Source of the DNA: Aeromicrobium flavum
Lineage (GTDB): Bacteria; Actinomycetota; Actinomycetes; Propionibacteriales; Nocardioidaceae
Assembly (NCBI RefSeq): GCF_007992115.1
Contig: NZ_BJZQ01000012.1
Coordinates: 1 to 64,000 of the forward strand
DNA length: 64,000 nt
Direction of reading: 5' to 3'
Part shown: one piece after another, positions 1 to 10,529 of the stretch
Layout: each line of letters opens with the position of its first letter
Position numbering within the stretch: the first letter of the stretch is position 1
The notes under the pieces: model-generated
What the model saw: the letters and a program-made list of their open reading frames with translations, nothing else
Database searches by the model: none
What the model was told of the DNA's origin: nothing
Program-made: the position numbers and the translations under genes

Positions 1-2
1 GC

Positions 3-42
3 GTCCACAGCCCTGCCAGGGTCCACGCGCGCCGTCCACAGG
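3..42 (+). promoter_or_regulatory. Twin GTCCACAG box upstream of the ssb paralogue
   Basis: GTCCACAGC (3-11) and GTCCACAGG (34-42) are direct repeats whose starts are 31 bp apart. Exactly 50 nt separate the second copy from the ATG at 93. A hexamer GAGGCT (81-86) ends 6 nt before that ATG. The same arrangement occurs before yraN (23520-23558) and before the M23 peptidase gene (34506-34467, minus strand). A binding site for a transcription factor acting on a weak leaderless promoter is inferred; no regulator was identified. Confidence 0.6.
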
Positions 43-92
43 CTGCGCGTGGACCCTGTCGTCGTTCCTGCCCCGAGCGGGAGGCTGGCGCC

Positions 93-440
93 ATGAACGA
101 CGCCGACAACCACGTCCTGCTCCGCGGACGGGTGGCTGATGCCGCCGAGACCCGGACCCTGCCCAGCGGGGACGAGATCGTCTCCTTCCGCCTGATCGTC
201 GATCGCAGTCCGGCGGCGAAGCGCCGTTCGAGCCAGAGCGTCGACACGTTCGACTGCTCGGCGTGGACCGCACGCCTGCGCGGCAAGGCGCTGCGCCTCG
301 GTCCGGGCGACCGCGTCGAGGTCAGCGGCGAGCTGCGCCGGCTGTTCTCCCGGGCCGGATCGGGCGTCTCCAGCCGGGTCTACGTCGACCTCGGGTCGCT
401 GACCCGCCTGCCCGACCCACCGGTAGCCTCGAACGCATGA
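93..440 (+). CDS. Single-stranded DNA-binding protein paralogue (short, SsbB-like)
   Basis: A 115-residue OB-fold protein of the SSB family that should bind single-stranded DNA in the cytoplasm. The N-terminal VLLRGRVADAAE, the central VSFRLIVDR and the later GDRVEVSGELRR segments follow the SSB strand order. The protein stops right after the OB fold. It lacks the Gly/Pro-rich linker and acidic DDDIPF-like tip that main replication SSBs use to recruit partners, so it is probably a secondary SSB of the kind used in recombination or transformation. The ATG at 93 has a weak -10-like GAGGCT six nt upstream, so the mRNA may be leaderless. Its TGA overlaps the next ATG (ATGA at 437-440). It shares the twin GTCCACAG promoter with yraN-comM-dprA. 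Confidence 0.85.
   Translation: MNDADNHVLLRGRVADAAETRTLPSGDEIVSFRLIVDRSPAAKRRSSQSVDTFDCSAWTARLRGKALRLGPGDRVEVSGELRRLFSRAGSGVSSRVYVDLGSLTRLPDPPVASNA
424..429 (+). promoter_or_regulatory. Candidate -10 hexamer TAGCCT for a leaderless HAD mRNA
   Basis: TAGCCT fits the actinobacterial TANNNT -10 and ends 7 nt before the ATG at 437, so transcription would begin at or next to the start codon. It lies inside the end of the ssb paralogue gene. No convincing -35 is visible. Confidence 0.4.
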
Positions 441-1432
441 CCCTGGCCGCGACCGACCGTCCGCTGGTCGCCTCCCACGACGCGATCCTGCTCGATCTCG
501 ACGGGGTCGTCTATCGCGGCGGCGAGGCGGTGCCCGGAGCGGTCGAAGCCCTCACCGCTGTCACCGAGGCACGCCTGGCCTACCTGACCAACAACGCGAA
601 CCGTCCGCCGCGGGCCGTGGCCGACCACCTGGTCGAGCTCGGCCTCGACGTGTCCGTGGATGACATCGTCACCTCCGCCCAGGCGATCGCCGGGGTGATG
701 GCCCATGACCTGCCCGCCGGCTCGCCGGTGCTGGTCGTGGGCGGTGAGGGTCTGCGGGCGGCCCTGCGTGAGCGCGGGCTCGTCCCGGTCGCCGATCGTC
801 ATGCCGAGGGCGTGGCGGCCGTGGTGCAGGGCTACACGCCCGACCTCGGGTGGCGCGACCTCGCGGAGGCTGCGTACGCCGTCCAGTCGGGGCTGCCGTG
901 GTATGCGAGCAACACCGACCTGACCATCCCGACCGCCGAGGGCATCGCCCCCGGCAACGGTGCGCTCGTCCATGCCGTCGGCCTCGCCGTCGGGCGCGAG
1001 CCGGTCGTCGCCGGCAAGCCCTACGCGCCGCTGTTCGAGGAGACGATCGAGCGGATCGCCCCCGGGTCGCCGCTCATGGTGGGCGACCGGCTCGACACCG
1101 ACATCAGCGGGGCGCGCCGCGCGGGGATCGCCTCCTTGTTCGTGCTCACGGGGGTGAACAGCCTGTCCGACGTCGTCAACGCGATCGCCGACGAGCGTCC
1201 CGACTTCGTGGGTCACGACCTGGCCGCGCTGCACGACGCGCACCCGGAGGTCGTGGTCGACGGCGAGCGCGCACGGTGCGGGTCGGCCTCGGCCGAGATC
1301 CGGGACGGTGCCATCGCCGTGACGTCGCCGGGGGAGCCCACCGAGACGCTGCGCGCGGTGGTCGGACTCGGCTGGGCGTGCCGGGACGCATCGGGAATCA
1401 GCGTGACCGTCGATGCGACAATCGACGCATGA
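437..1432 (+). CDS. HAD-superfamily phosphatase, NagD/Gpp-like
   Basis: A 331-residue class-IIA HAD hydrolase. Motif I is DLDGVV with nucleophile Asp20 and Asp22. LTNN near residue 50 is motif II, GKPY carries the motif III lysine, and VGDRLDTDI is the Mg-binding motif IV. The cap region between motifs II and III has the NagD type. The positional homologue in Mycobacterium tuberculosis (Rv1692) is a glycerol-3-phosphate phosphatase that recycles phospholipid head groups, so that substrate is plausible here but inferred. About 65 residues follow the HAD core and may be a regulatory extension. The ATG overlaps the ssb stop by 4 nt and the stop overlaps the next start the same way, suggesting coupled translation. 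TAGCCT upstream also allows independent leaderless transcription. Confidence 0.85.
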   Translation: MTLAATDRPLVASHDAILLDLDGVVYRGGEAVPGAVEALTAVTEARLAYLTNNANRPPRAVADHLVELGLDVSVDDIVTSAQAIAGVMAHDLPAGSPVLVVGGEGLRAALRERGLVPVADRHAEGVAAVVQGYTPDLGWRDLAEAAYAVQSGLPWYASNTDLTIPTAEGIAPGNGALVHAVGLAVGREPVVAGKPYAPLFEETIERIAPGSPLMVGDRLDTDISGARRAGIASLFVLTGVNSLSDVVNAIADERPDFVGHDLAALHDAHPEVVVDGERARCGSASAEIRDGAIAVTSPGEPTETLRAVVGLGWACRDASGISVTVDATIDA

Positions 1433-1608
1433 CCACCGAACCCACCGCGGACGCCGCCGGACGCCCCGACCCCTCGTCGATCGACGAGGCCGTCGCGATG
1501 CTCGATCGGCTCGGCGAGCTCGAGGTGGCCCAGCACCCGCAGGTGTTCGAAGCCGTCCACCGGGTCCTGCGCGACCAGCTCGCCGGCCCGGCCGGGACCC
1601 GCGGGTGA
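1429..1608 (+). CDS. Small conserved protein between HAD phosphatase and tlyA
   Basis: A 59-residue acidic protein whose ATG overlaps the phosphatase stop (ATGA). The central stretch, about residues 18-52, is predicted amphipathic helix: SIDEAVAMLDRLGELEVAQH followed by a VFEAVHRVLRDQL segment. The N-terminus is Pro/Ala-rich. A gene of similar size and sequence style occupies this place between the phosphatase and tlyA in M. tuberculosis (Rv1693) and other actinobacteria, so it is probably a real gene. I recognise no domain and cannot assign a function. GACAAT at 1417-1422, six nt before the ATG, could be a weak leaderless promoter. Confidence 0.7.
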   Translation: MTTEPTADAAGRPDPSSIDEAVAMLDRLGELEVAQHPQVFEAVHRVLRDQLAGPAGTRG

Positions 1609-1612
1609 CCCG

Positions 1613-2449
1613 ATGAGCCGCCGGGTGCGGCTCGACGCCGAGCTGGTGCGCCGCGGCCTCGCGCGCTCGCGCGACCAGGCGGCCGGACTCATCGAGCAGG
1701 GGCGCGTCCTCGTGGGCGGCAACGCCGCGAGCAAGGCCGCGACCCAGGTGACGACCGACCAGGCGATCGTGGTCCGGGAGGGCGACGACCCCGGGTGGGC
1801 CTCCCGCGGGGCGCACAAGCTGCTCGGAGCGCTCGAAGTGTTCGAGCCCCAGGGCCTCACCGTCGCCGGCCGCCGTGCCCTCGACGCCGGTGCCTCGACC
1901 GGCGGGTTCACCGACGTGCTGCTGCGCCGCGACGTCGGCGAGGTCGTCGCGGTCGACGTCGGGTACGGCCAGCTGGTCTGGTCGCTGCAGTCCGACTCCC
2001 GCGTCCACGTCTTCGACCGCACCAACATCCGCGCGATCGACACCGAGTTGATCGGGGGTCCGGTCGACCTCGTCGTCTCCGACCTGTCCTTCATCTCCCT
2101 GACCCTCGTGCTGCCGGCCTTGATGAGCGTCTGCCGGCCGGACGGCGACATGGTGCTGATGGTCAAGCCCCAGTTCGAGGTGGGCCGCGAGAACCTCGGC
2201 AAGAACGGCGTCGTGCGCGACCCCGACCTGCACGCCTCGGCCGTCCACGGCGTCACGACCGCCGCCTGGGCCGGCGGGTGGGGGACCCGCGGCCTGGCTC
2301 CCAGTCCGTTGCCGGGCCCGGCCGGGAATGTCGAGTACTTTTGTTGGCTGAGGACCGACGCCCCCGCCCCTGACGAGGCGGCGGCCCGTGCCGCGGTCGC
2401 GGCCGGCCCCCTGGCTGGCGGGAACCAGAAGGAAGGAAGCGGGTCATGA
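1613..2449 (+). CDS. tlyA: 16S/23S rRNA 2'-O-methyltransferase TlyA
   Basis: A 278-residue TlyA. It methylates ribose 2'-OH groups of rRNA (C1409 of 16S and C1920 of 23S in characterised homologues) and confers capreomycin/viomycin sensitivity. An S4-type RNA-binding domain fills residues 3-62 (VRLDAELVRRGLARSRDQA). The Rossmann methyltransferase domain follows, with SAM-binding DAGASTGGFTD at 91-101, VVAVDVGYGQL, the catalytic-type VSDLSF and MVKPQFE. Length and domain order are normal. The C-terminal 30 residues are Ala/Gly-rich and low in complexity. The ATG at 1613 lies 4 nt after the upstream stop and the end overlaps nadK (ATGA), so it is operonic. Confidence 0.95.
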   Translation: MSRRVRLDAELVRRGLARSRDQAAGLIEQGRVLVGGNAASKAATQVTTDQAIVVREGDDPGWASRGAHKLLGALEVFEPQGLTVAGRRALDAGASTGGFTDVLLRRDVGEVVAVDVGYGQLVWSLQSDSRVHVFDRTNIRAIDTELIGGPVDLVVSDLSFISLTLVLPALMSVCRPDGDMVLMVKPQFEVGRENLGKNGVVRDPDLHASAVHGVTTAAWAGGWGTRGLAPSPLPGPAGNVEYFCWLRTDAPAPDEAAARAAVAAGPLAGGNQKEGSGS

Positions 2450-3366
2450 GGAGGGTGCTGCTCGCGGTCCATGTGCTCCGCCCGGGTGCGCCCAAGATCG
2501 CCGCCGACTTCGCAGCGACGCTCCAGGCCGCCGGGATCGAGGTGCGCGCCATCGTCGGTGAGGCGGAGGCCCTCGAGGAGGCCGGCGCCGTCGACCTCGT
2601 GTCGGTGCCGGCCGAGCCCGGTGCCGCCGCCGACTGCGAGCTGGCCGTCGTCTTCGGCGGTGACGGCACGATCCTGCGCGCCGCCGAGCTGTGCCGCGGC
2701 ACCGGCACGCCGTTGCTCGGCGTCAACCTCGGCCACGTGGGCTTCCTGGCCGAGGCCGACGAGGAGGACCTCGACCACGTCGCCCAGCGCGTCATCGCCG
2801 GGGGACTCACCGTCGAGGAGCGGCTCACCGTCGACGTGCTCGTCTGGCAGAACGGCGACGTCGTGGCCACGAACTGGGCGCTCAACGAGGCATCGGTCGA
2901 GAAGGCCTCCCGTGAGCGCATGCTCGAGGTGGTCGTCGAGATCGACGGCCGCCCCGTGTCGCGGATGGGTTGCGACGGCGTCGTCTGCGCCACCCCCACG
3001 GGATCGACCGCCTACAACTTCAGCGCCGGCGGACCGGTCGTCTGGCCCGAGGTCTCGGCGCTGCTCATGGTGCCGATCAGCGCGCACGCGCTGTTCGCCC
3101 GCCCGATGGTGGTGTCGCCCGAGTCCACGCTCGCGGTCGAGGTGGTCGGCGAGACGACCTCCGGGATCCTGTGGTGTGACGGCCGGCGTGCCGCCGAGCT
3201 CCCGATCGGCGCTCGTGTCGAGGTGCGGCGTGGAGCCGAGCCCGTGCGGCTCGCGCGGGTGCACCCCGCCTCGTTCGCCGACCGACTCGTGCGCAAGTTC
3301 GAGCTGCCCGTCGCCGGGTGGCGCGGCTCGTCCCAGGCGGCGCGCCGGGCCGCCGGGGAGCGCTGA
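2446..3366 (+). CDS. nadK: NAD kinase
   Basis: A 306-residue NAD kinase (PpnK) that phosphorylates NAD to NADP using ATP or polyphosphate in the cytosol. The diagnostic GGDGT is at residues 71-75, followed by GVNLGHVGFLAE. The conserved NE/D region is WALNEASVEK, and CDGVVCATPTGSTAYNFSAGG is the second substrate-binding motif. The C-terminal beta-sandwich domain ends with an Ala/Arg-rich tail. The ATG overlaps the tlyA stop by 4 nt and the TGA shares its last base with the recN ATG. tlyA-nadK-recN is the standard actinobacterial order. Confidence 0.96.
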   Translation: MRRVLLAVHVLRPGAPKIAADFAATLQAAGIEVRAIVGEAEALEEAGAVDLVSVPAEPGAAADCELAVVFGGDGTILRAAELCRGTGTPLLGVNLGHVGFLAEADEEDLDHVAQRVIAGGLTVEERLTVDVLVWQNGDVVATNWALNEASVEKASRERMLEVVVEIDGRPVSRMGCDGVVCATPTGSTAYNFSAGGPVVWPEVSALLMVPISAHALFARPMVVSPESTLAVEVVGETTSGILWCDGRRAAELPIGARVEVRRGAEPVRLARVHPASFADRLVRKFELPVAGWRGSSQAARRAAGER

Positions 3367-5033
3367 TGTGGCGCTACCTGCGCCTGGAGTCCCTGGGCGT
3401 CATCGAGGAGGCCGAGCTCGAGCTCGGTCCGGGCTTCACCGTCATCACCGGCGAGACCGGAGCCGGCAAGACGATGGTCGTGACCGCGCTCGGCCTGCTG
3501 CGCGGTGAGCGGGCCGACCTGGCCCTCATCCGCCGCGGTGCCGACCGGGCGCGCATCGAGGCGTCCGTCGTGGCGACGCCCGAGGTCGCCGCGCTGGTCG
3601 AGGAGGCCGGAGGTCACGTCGACGACGACGAGCTCGTGCTCGCGCGCGTCCTGACCAGCCAGGGCCGCAGCCGTGCGCTGGCCGGCGGTTCGACGGTGCC
3701 CGCCGCACTGCTCGCCCGGCTGGCCGACTCGCTGGTCGCCGTGCACGGCCAGTCCGACCAGCAACGGCTGGTGCGCCCGCAGGAGCAGCGCGGCGCGCTC
3801 GACCGGTTCGCCGGGGCCGAGGTGTCAGGCCTGCTCGAGCAGTACCAGCCCGCCTACGAGCGCCTGCGCGCCCTCCAGGCGCGCCTGACCGACCTGCGCA
3901 CCCATGCCGGCGAGCGCCTGCAGCGGCTCGACCTGCTGCGGCACGCACTCGACGAGATCGACGCGGTCGACCCGCAGCCGGGGGAGGACGAGGAGCTCGT
4001 CCAGCGCGAGAACCGCCTGGCGCACGCCGAGTCGCTCGCCGCGGCCGCCAGCGGCGCGTCCGCCGTGCTGTCCGAGGACGAGAGCTCCGCCGCGGCGGCG
4101 ATCGCCGCCGCGCAGTCGGTGGTCGACCCGGTCACCGGGAACGACCCCCGTCTCGAGGCGCTCGCGGAGCGGCTCCGGCGCGCGGCGATCGACCTCACCG
4201 ACATCGCCTCGGAGTTCGCGGCCTATGCGGCCGACATCGAGCTCGACCCCAGCGGACTGGCGACGGTGCAGGACCGCCGTGCCGCCCTCACCGCCCTGCA
4301 GCGTCGCTATGGTCCGAGCCTCGACGAGGTCATCGCGTGGGCCGAGCGGTCGCGGGCCGAGGTGCTGGAGCTGGACCTGGACGACACGGCGATCGAACGC
4401 CTCGAGCAGGAGGTGCAGGACGTCCGCCAGACGGTGGTCGACCTCGCCAAGCGGCTCACCGAAGCCCGGACGCGGGCCGCCGAGCAGCTGTCCGCCGAGG
4501 TGGGTCGCGAGCTGGCCGACCTCGCCCTGCCGTCGGCGCGGCTCGAGATCCGGGTGGTCCGCGGCGAGCCGGGGCCGCACGGGGCCGACGACGTCGAGAT
4601 CTGGTTCGCCGCCAACAGCGGCGCCGAGCCCCGCCCGCTGGCACGTGCCGCGAGCGGCGGCGAGCTCTCGCGCCTGATGCTCGCGATCGAGGTGGTCCTG
4701 GCCGGACGCGATCCGGTGCCGACCCTGGTGTTCGACGAGGTCGATGCCGGGATCGGCGGGCGCACGGCGGTCGAGGTCGGTCGTCGGCTGGCCCGCCTGG
4801 CCCAGCACGCGCAGGTCATCGCCGTCACCCACCTGCCGCAGGTGGCCGCGTTCGCCGACTCCCACTTCATCGTCAGCAAGTCCGACGACGGCACCGTCAC
4901 CAGCAGCAGCGTCATCGGCCTGGACCACGCCGGACGCGTCGACGAGCTGGCCCGGATGCTCGCCGGGGTCGACGACTCGTCGGCCGCCCAGGAGCACGCC
5001 CGCGAGCTGCTCGAGCTCGCCCGCACGCCCTGA
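3366..5033 (+). CDS. recN: DNA repair protein RecN
   Basis: A 555-residue SMC-like ATPase that acts in double-strand-break repair by tethering or processing ends with RecA. Walker A is GETGAGKT at residues 29-36. A long Leu/Ala/Arg heptad region from about 150 to 360 is the coiled coil. The C-terminal half has the ABC signature ASGGELSRLMLAIE, Walker B VFDEVDAGIGG and the HLPQVAAFADSH switch. I chose the ATG at 3366 (WRYLRLESLGVIEEAEL), which overlaps the nadK stop by one base; the frame extends 16 codons upstream without a ribosome-binding site. No LexA box is seen, as expected for an internal operon gene. A hairpin follows the stop. Confidence 0.95.
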   Translation: MWRYLRLESLGVIEEAELELGPGFTVITGETGAGKTMVVTALGLLRGERADLALIRRGADRARIEASVVATPEVAALVEEAGGHVDDDELVLARVLTSQGRSRALAGGSTVPAALLARLADSLVAVHGQSDQQRLVRPQEQRGALDRFAGAEVSGLLEQYQPAYERLRALQARLTDLRTHAGERLQRLDLLRHALDEIDAVDPQPGEDEELVQRENRLAHAESLAAAASGASAVLSEDESSAAAAIAAAQSVVDPVTGNDPRLEALAERLRRAAIDLTDIASEFAAYAADIELDPSGLATVQDRRAALTALQRRYGPSLDEVIAWAERSRAEVLELDLDDTAIERLEQEVQDVRQTVVDLAKRLTEARTRAAEQLSAEVGRELADLALPSARLEIRVVRGEPGPHGADDVEIWFAANSGAEPRPLARAASGGELSRLMLAIEVVLAGRDPVPTLVFDEVDAGIGGRTAVEVGRRLARLAQHAQVIAVTHLPQVAAFADSHFIVSKSDDGTVTSSSVIGLDHAGRVDELARMLAGVDDSSAAQEHARELLELARTP

Positions 5034-5061
5034 CCGCCAGGGGTGACGGGGGACTCAGATC

Positions 5062-5087
5062 GCGCCCCCACGGCGTGTCGGGGGCGC
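5062..5087 (+). terminator. GC hairpin after recN
   Basis: GCGCCCCC (5062-5069) pairs perfectly with GGGGGCGC (5080-5087) across a 10-nt loop and is followed by the T-containing attctc. It lies 29 nt past the recN stop and before steA, so it probably ends the tlyA-nadK-recN transcript. Confidence 0.6.
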
Positions 5088-5121
5088 ATTCTCATGATCC
5101 AGCGGTTCCATGGAGGGCATC

Positions 5122-6288
5122 ATGCCCATCTTGAAGCGCAGGAACCCTGCCGTGCCCGACGGGCCCGGCGTCGTCGGCCCGGCGCGGCTGTGTCGCGGAT
5201 CCGCGGACCTGTCGTCCGTGCGTTCCGGCGACGTCGTCGTCCTCGACTCCACCGATCTGGAGGCCGACACGGCCCAGCAGCTGGTCGAGCGCGGCGTCGC
5301 AGCCGTCCTCAACGTCTCGTCCTCCTCGTCGGGGCGGTACCCGAACCTCGGCCCGCAGGTGCTGGCCGGCGCCGGCATCCTGCTCGTCGACCGGGTGGGG
5401 GAGGGCGTGTGGCAGTCGCTGCGCAGCGGTGACGTCGTCCGGATCGACGACGGGGTGGTGCACCTGGGCGACACCACGGTGGCCACGGGCATCGAGATGA
5501 CGGCGTCGCGCGTCCGCGACCAGCTCGACGCCGCGTCCTCGGGACTGTCGAACCAGCTCGACTCCATCGTGACCAACGCGGCCGACACGCTGCGGCGCGA
5601 TCGGGCCATGCTGCTCGAGGGGGCGGGCATCCCGGCCGTCTCCACGCAGATCAAGGGTCGTCCGGTCGTCATCGTCGCCGAGGGCCCCGACGCGGAGAAG
5701 GACCTCAGGTCCGTCCGCGCCTTCATCCACGACCACGACCCCGTGCTGATCGGCGTGGCCGCGGGGGCCGAGCGCCTCATCGCGGCCGGCCTGCGGCCGC
5801 ACCTCGTCGTCGGTCGCGACGACGACATCACCGGCCGCATGATCGAGCGGGCCGGCGAGGTCGTCATCGTCTCGGCCTCCGGCCGCCTCGACCGCCCCGA
5901 GCACTACGAGGCGCACGGCCGTCAGCCGGTGGTCTTCACCGCCGCCGGCACCCCCGAGAACTTGGCCGTCCTGCTCGCCGACCAGAACGAGGCCGCCGTC
6001 ATCGTGCAGGTCGGCGCCCCGTCCCGTCTGGTCGACGTCGTCGACGGTGACACCGCCGACGCCGCGGGCACCTTCATCGCCCGGCTCCGCGCCGGCTCGC
6101 GCGTCGTCGACGCGCAGGCCGTGGCGTGGTTCGCCCGCCAGCGCCTGAGCTGGTTCACGCCCTTGCTGCTGCTGCTGGCCGGCGTCGTCGCCGTCGTCGC
6201 CGCCGTGGCCACCACCCCTCTCGGTCATGAGTGGCTCGCGCCCGTGGCCGACCGTGTCTCCTCCTGGATCGAAGGACTCGTCTCGTGA
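5122..6288 (+). CDS. steA: SteA-like cell-division/septation membrane protein
   Basis: A 388-residue protein matching the actinobacterial SteA family (Rv1697-like, with a thiamin-pyrophosphokinase-like fold). A mostly soluble cytoplasmic part contains two GVAAGAERLIAAGLRPHLVVG-type Rossmann-like segments. One C-terminal membrane span (FTPLLLLLAGVVAVVAAVAT) is followed by a short external tail. In Corynebacterium, SteA and SteB act together in cytokinesis and peptidoglycan hydrolase activation, so a role at the septum is inferred. The ATG at 5122 has GGAGG five nt upstream; the in-frame ATG at 5110 has no Shine-Dalgarno. The stop overlaps the next gene (GTGA), consistent with an obligate pair. 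Confidence 0.85.
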   Translation: MPILKRRNPAVPDGPGVVGPARLCRGSADLSSVRSGDVVVLDSTDLEADTAQQLVERGVAAVLNVSSSSSGRYPNLGPQVLAGAGILLVDRVGEGVWQSLRSGDVVRIDDGVVHLGDTTVATGIEMTASRVRDQLDAASSGLSNQLDSIVTNAADTLRRDRAMLLEGAGIPAVSTQIKGRPVVIVAEGPDAEKDLRSVRAFIHDHDPVLIGVAAGAERLIAAGLRPHLVVGRDDDITGRMIERAGEVVIVSASGRLDRPEHYEAHGRQPVVFTAAGTPENLAVLLADQNEAAVIVQVGAPSRLVDVVDGDTADAAGTFIARLRAGSRVVDAQAVAWFARQRLSWFTPLLLLLAGVVAVVAAVATTPLGHEWLAPVADRVSSWIEGLVS

Positions 6289-7151
6289 TCAACCTCCGCT
6301 ACCACGTCATCTCGCTGGCCGCCGTGCTGTTGGCCCTCGCCGCGGGCATCGCGGTCGGGGCCGGGCTGCTCGACGAGAGCGACGCCGCGACCACCGCCTC
6401 CGACACGAACCAGGCTGAGGTCAGCCCGGCCGTGGCCGGCTTCGACGCGGGCTACGCCGCGTTGACCTCGCCGGCTCTGCTGCGCGACAAGCTCAAGGAC
6501 CGCACCGTCCTGCTGCTGACCACCCCGGGCGCGCGCGACAACGAGGTCGACTCGCTGATCGAGAACCTCACCACCGCCGGTGCGCGGGTCACGGGGCAGG
6601 TCGGCCTCACGACCAAGCTCCTGTCGCCCTCGAACCGCCAGTTCGTCGAGGGTGTCGCCACGCAGTCCGACCCGGAGGCGGCGGACGCCTCCAGCGACTA
6701 CGGCAAGGTCGGCGCGGCGATCGCACGCGGCTACCTCACCCAGGGCGACGGGGCGCTCGACGAGACGGCGCGCACCATCCGCTCGGCCTTCGTCGAGGGC
6801 GGTCTCCTCGAGCCCGAGCAGGACCCCGAGACGTCGGCGCAGCTGGCGCTCGTCGTCTCGGGGCCGTCCGGCGCGTCGGCCGGGGGAGAGGGCACCGTCG
6901 TCTCCAGCATCGTCGAGAGCCTCGACGCCGGCAGCCAGGGGGTGGCCGTCGTCGGTCCGGTGTCATCGGGCGAGAGCGGCGTCGTGAACGCCGTGCGGGG
7001 CAGCGACGCCGCGGCCAACGTCTCCACCGTGGACGTCACCGACACCGGCACGGGGCGCGTCGCCGCTGTCCTGGGCCTCGTCCGGGAGTCCGACGGCCAG
7101 TCGGGCGCCTGGGGCACGTCGCGTGCCGCCGACGGGCCGGTCCCGAACTGA
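6285..7151 (+). CDS. SteB/MctB-family membrane-anchored protein
   Basis: A 288-residue partner of SteA from the DUF3186 family, which includes mycobacterial MctB (Rv1698, copper efflux or resistance) and corynebacterial SteB (septation). It has a short N-terminal cytoplasmic stub, one membrane helix (VISLAAVLLALAAGIAVGAGLL) and then an extracytoplasmic helical/beta domain. The GTG at 6285 overlaps the steA TGA; upstream extension in this frame is antisense-like Arg-rich sequence. Copper transport is unlikely to carry over to a species without a mycolate outer membrane, so I prefer the septation role. That choice is inference from context. Confidence 0.8.
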   Translation: MINLRYHVISLAAVLLALAAGIAVGAGLLDESDAATTASDTNQAEVSPAVAGFDAGYAALTSPALLRDKLKDRTVLLLTTPGARDNEVDSLIENLTTAGARVTGQVGLTTKLLSPSNRQFVEGVATQSDPEAADASSDYGKVGAAIARGYLTQGDGALDETARTIRSAFVEGGLLEPEQDPETSAQLALVVSGPSGASAGGEGTVVSSIVESLDAGSQGVAVVGPVSSGESGVVNAVRGSDAAANVSTVDVTDTGTGRVAAVLGLVRESDGQSGAWGTSRAADGPVPN

Positions 7152-7205
7152 CCTCGGAAGCCGGGTCGGTCCGCGTGTGTGGTCCCCGGCGTCGGCGCTC
7201 GATGG

Positions 7206-9579
<2,374 letters not shown>

Positions 9580-9583
<4 letters not shown>

Positions 9584-10512
9584 CGCAGGGCGCGGCGGTC
9601 GAGCGGGTCGTGGCCGAGTACCTGTCCCACCTCGCGGTGGAGCGGGGACTGGCCGAGAACACGCTCGCCTCGTACCGCCGCGACCTCCGTCGCTACACCG
9701 CGTACCTGACCGACCGGGGTGTCACCGATCCCGCGGTCATCAGCGAGGAGGACGTCCTCGGGTTCGCCGCGGCGCTGCGGGCCGGCGACGAGGACCATCC
9801 GGCGCTCGGCACGGCCAGCGTCGCCCGCACGGTGGTCGCCATCCGCGGCTTCCACAAGTTCTGCCTGCGCGAGCAGATCGTCCAGAACGACGTCACCGCG
9901 GCGGTGCGTCCGCCACGCCCGGCCTCGCGGCTGCCGAAGGCCCTGCCGCTGGAGGACGTCGAGGCGCTGCTGAACGCGGCGGGGGAGGCCGGCACCGCGC
10001 TGGCGCTGCGCGACCGGGCCCTGCTCGAGGTGCTCTACGGGACGGGCGCCCGGATCTCGGAGGCCGTCGGGCTCGACGTGGACGACGTCGACCTCGAGCA
10101 GTCGTCGGTGCTGCTGACCGGCAAGGGCTCGAAGCAGCGCATCGTGCCGCTGGGGTCGTTCGCGCGCGACGCCACCGAGGCCTACCTCTCCAAGGCCCGG
10201 CCGCACCTCACCACGACCAGCGGCAGCGGCCCGGCGATGTTCCTGAACGCCCGCGGCGGACGGCTCTCGCGCCAGAGCGCCTGGACGGTCCTGACCAGGG
10301 CCGCGCGCCGCGCCGGCCTCACGGCCGACGTGTCGCCGCACACGCTTCGCCACTCGTTCGCGACCCACCTGCTCGACGGCGGCGCCGACGTCCGCGTGGT
10401 GCAGGAACTGCTCGGCCACGCCTCCGTCACGACCACCCAGATCTACACGCTCGTGACGATCGACAAGCTGCGGGAGACGTACGCGGCGTCCCATCCCCGA
10501 GCGCTGAGGTGA
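9580..10512 (+). CDS. xerD: Tyrosine recombinase XerD
   Basis: A 310-residue site-specific recombinase that, with XerC, resolves chromosome dimers at dif. The N-terminal SAM-like core-binding domain (residues 5-90) is [19 protein letters not shown]. The catalytic domain carries GARISE (Arg), GKGSKQR (Lys), HTLRHS (His and Arg), LGHAS (His) and the nucleophilic Tyr in QIYT. Position after pyrG-NUDIX and before parA-scpAB matches M. tuberculosis xerD (Rv1701). The start is GTG at 9580, overlapping the NUDIX TGA. Confidence 0.94.
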
Positions 10513-10516
10513 GCGG

Positions 10517-10522
10517 TACAGT
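10517..10522 (+). promoter_or_regulatory. Candidate -10 hexamer TACAGT for parA
   Basis: TACAGT ends 7 nt before the ATG at 10530, compatible with a leaderless parA-scpAB transcript that can be made independently of pyrG-xerD. Confidence 0.4.
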
Positions 10523-10529
10523 GACCGAC

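Noticed and set aside
3-42. GTCCACAG boxes as DnaA boxes or a replication origin
   Set aside because: The boxes resemble DnaA boxes (TTATCCACA-like) only in the TCCACA core. They occur strictly in pairs at fixed distance before three starts, with no dnaA, dnaN or AT-rich region nearby.
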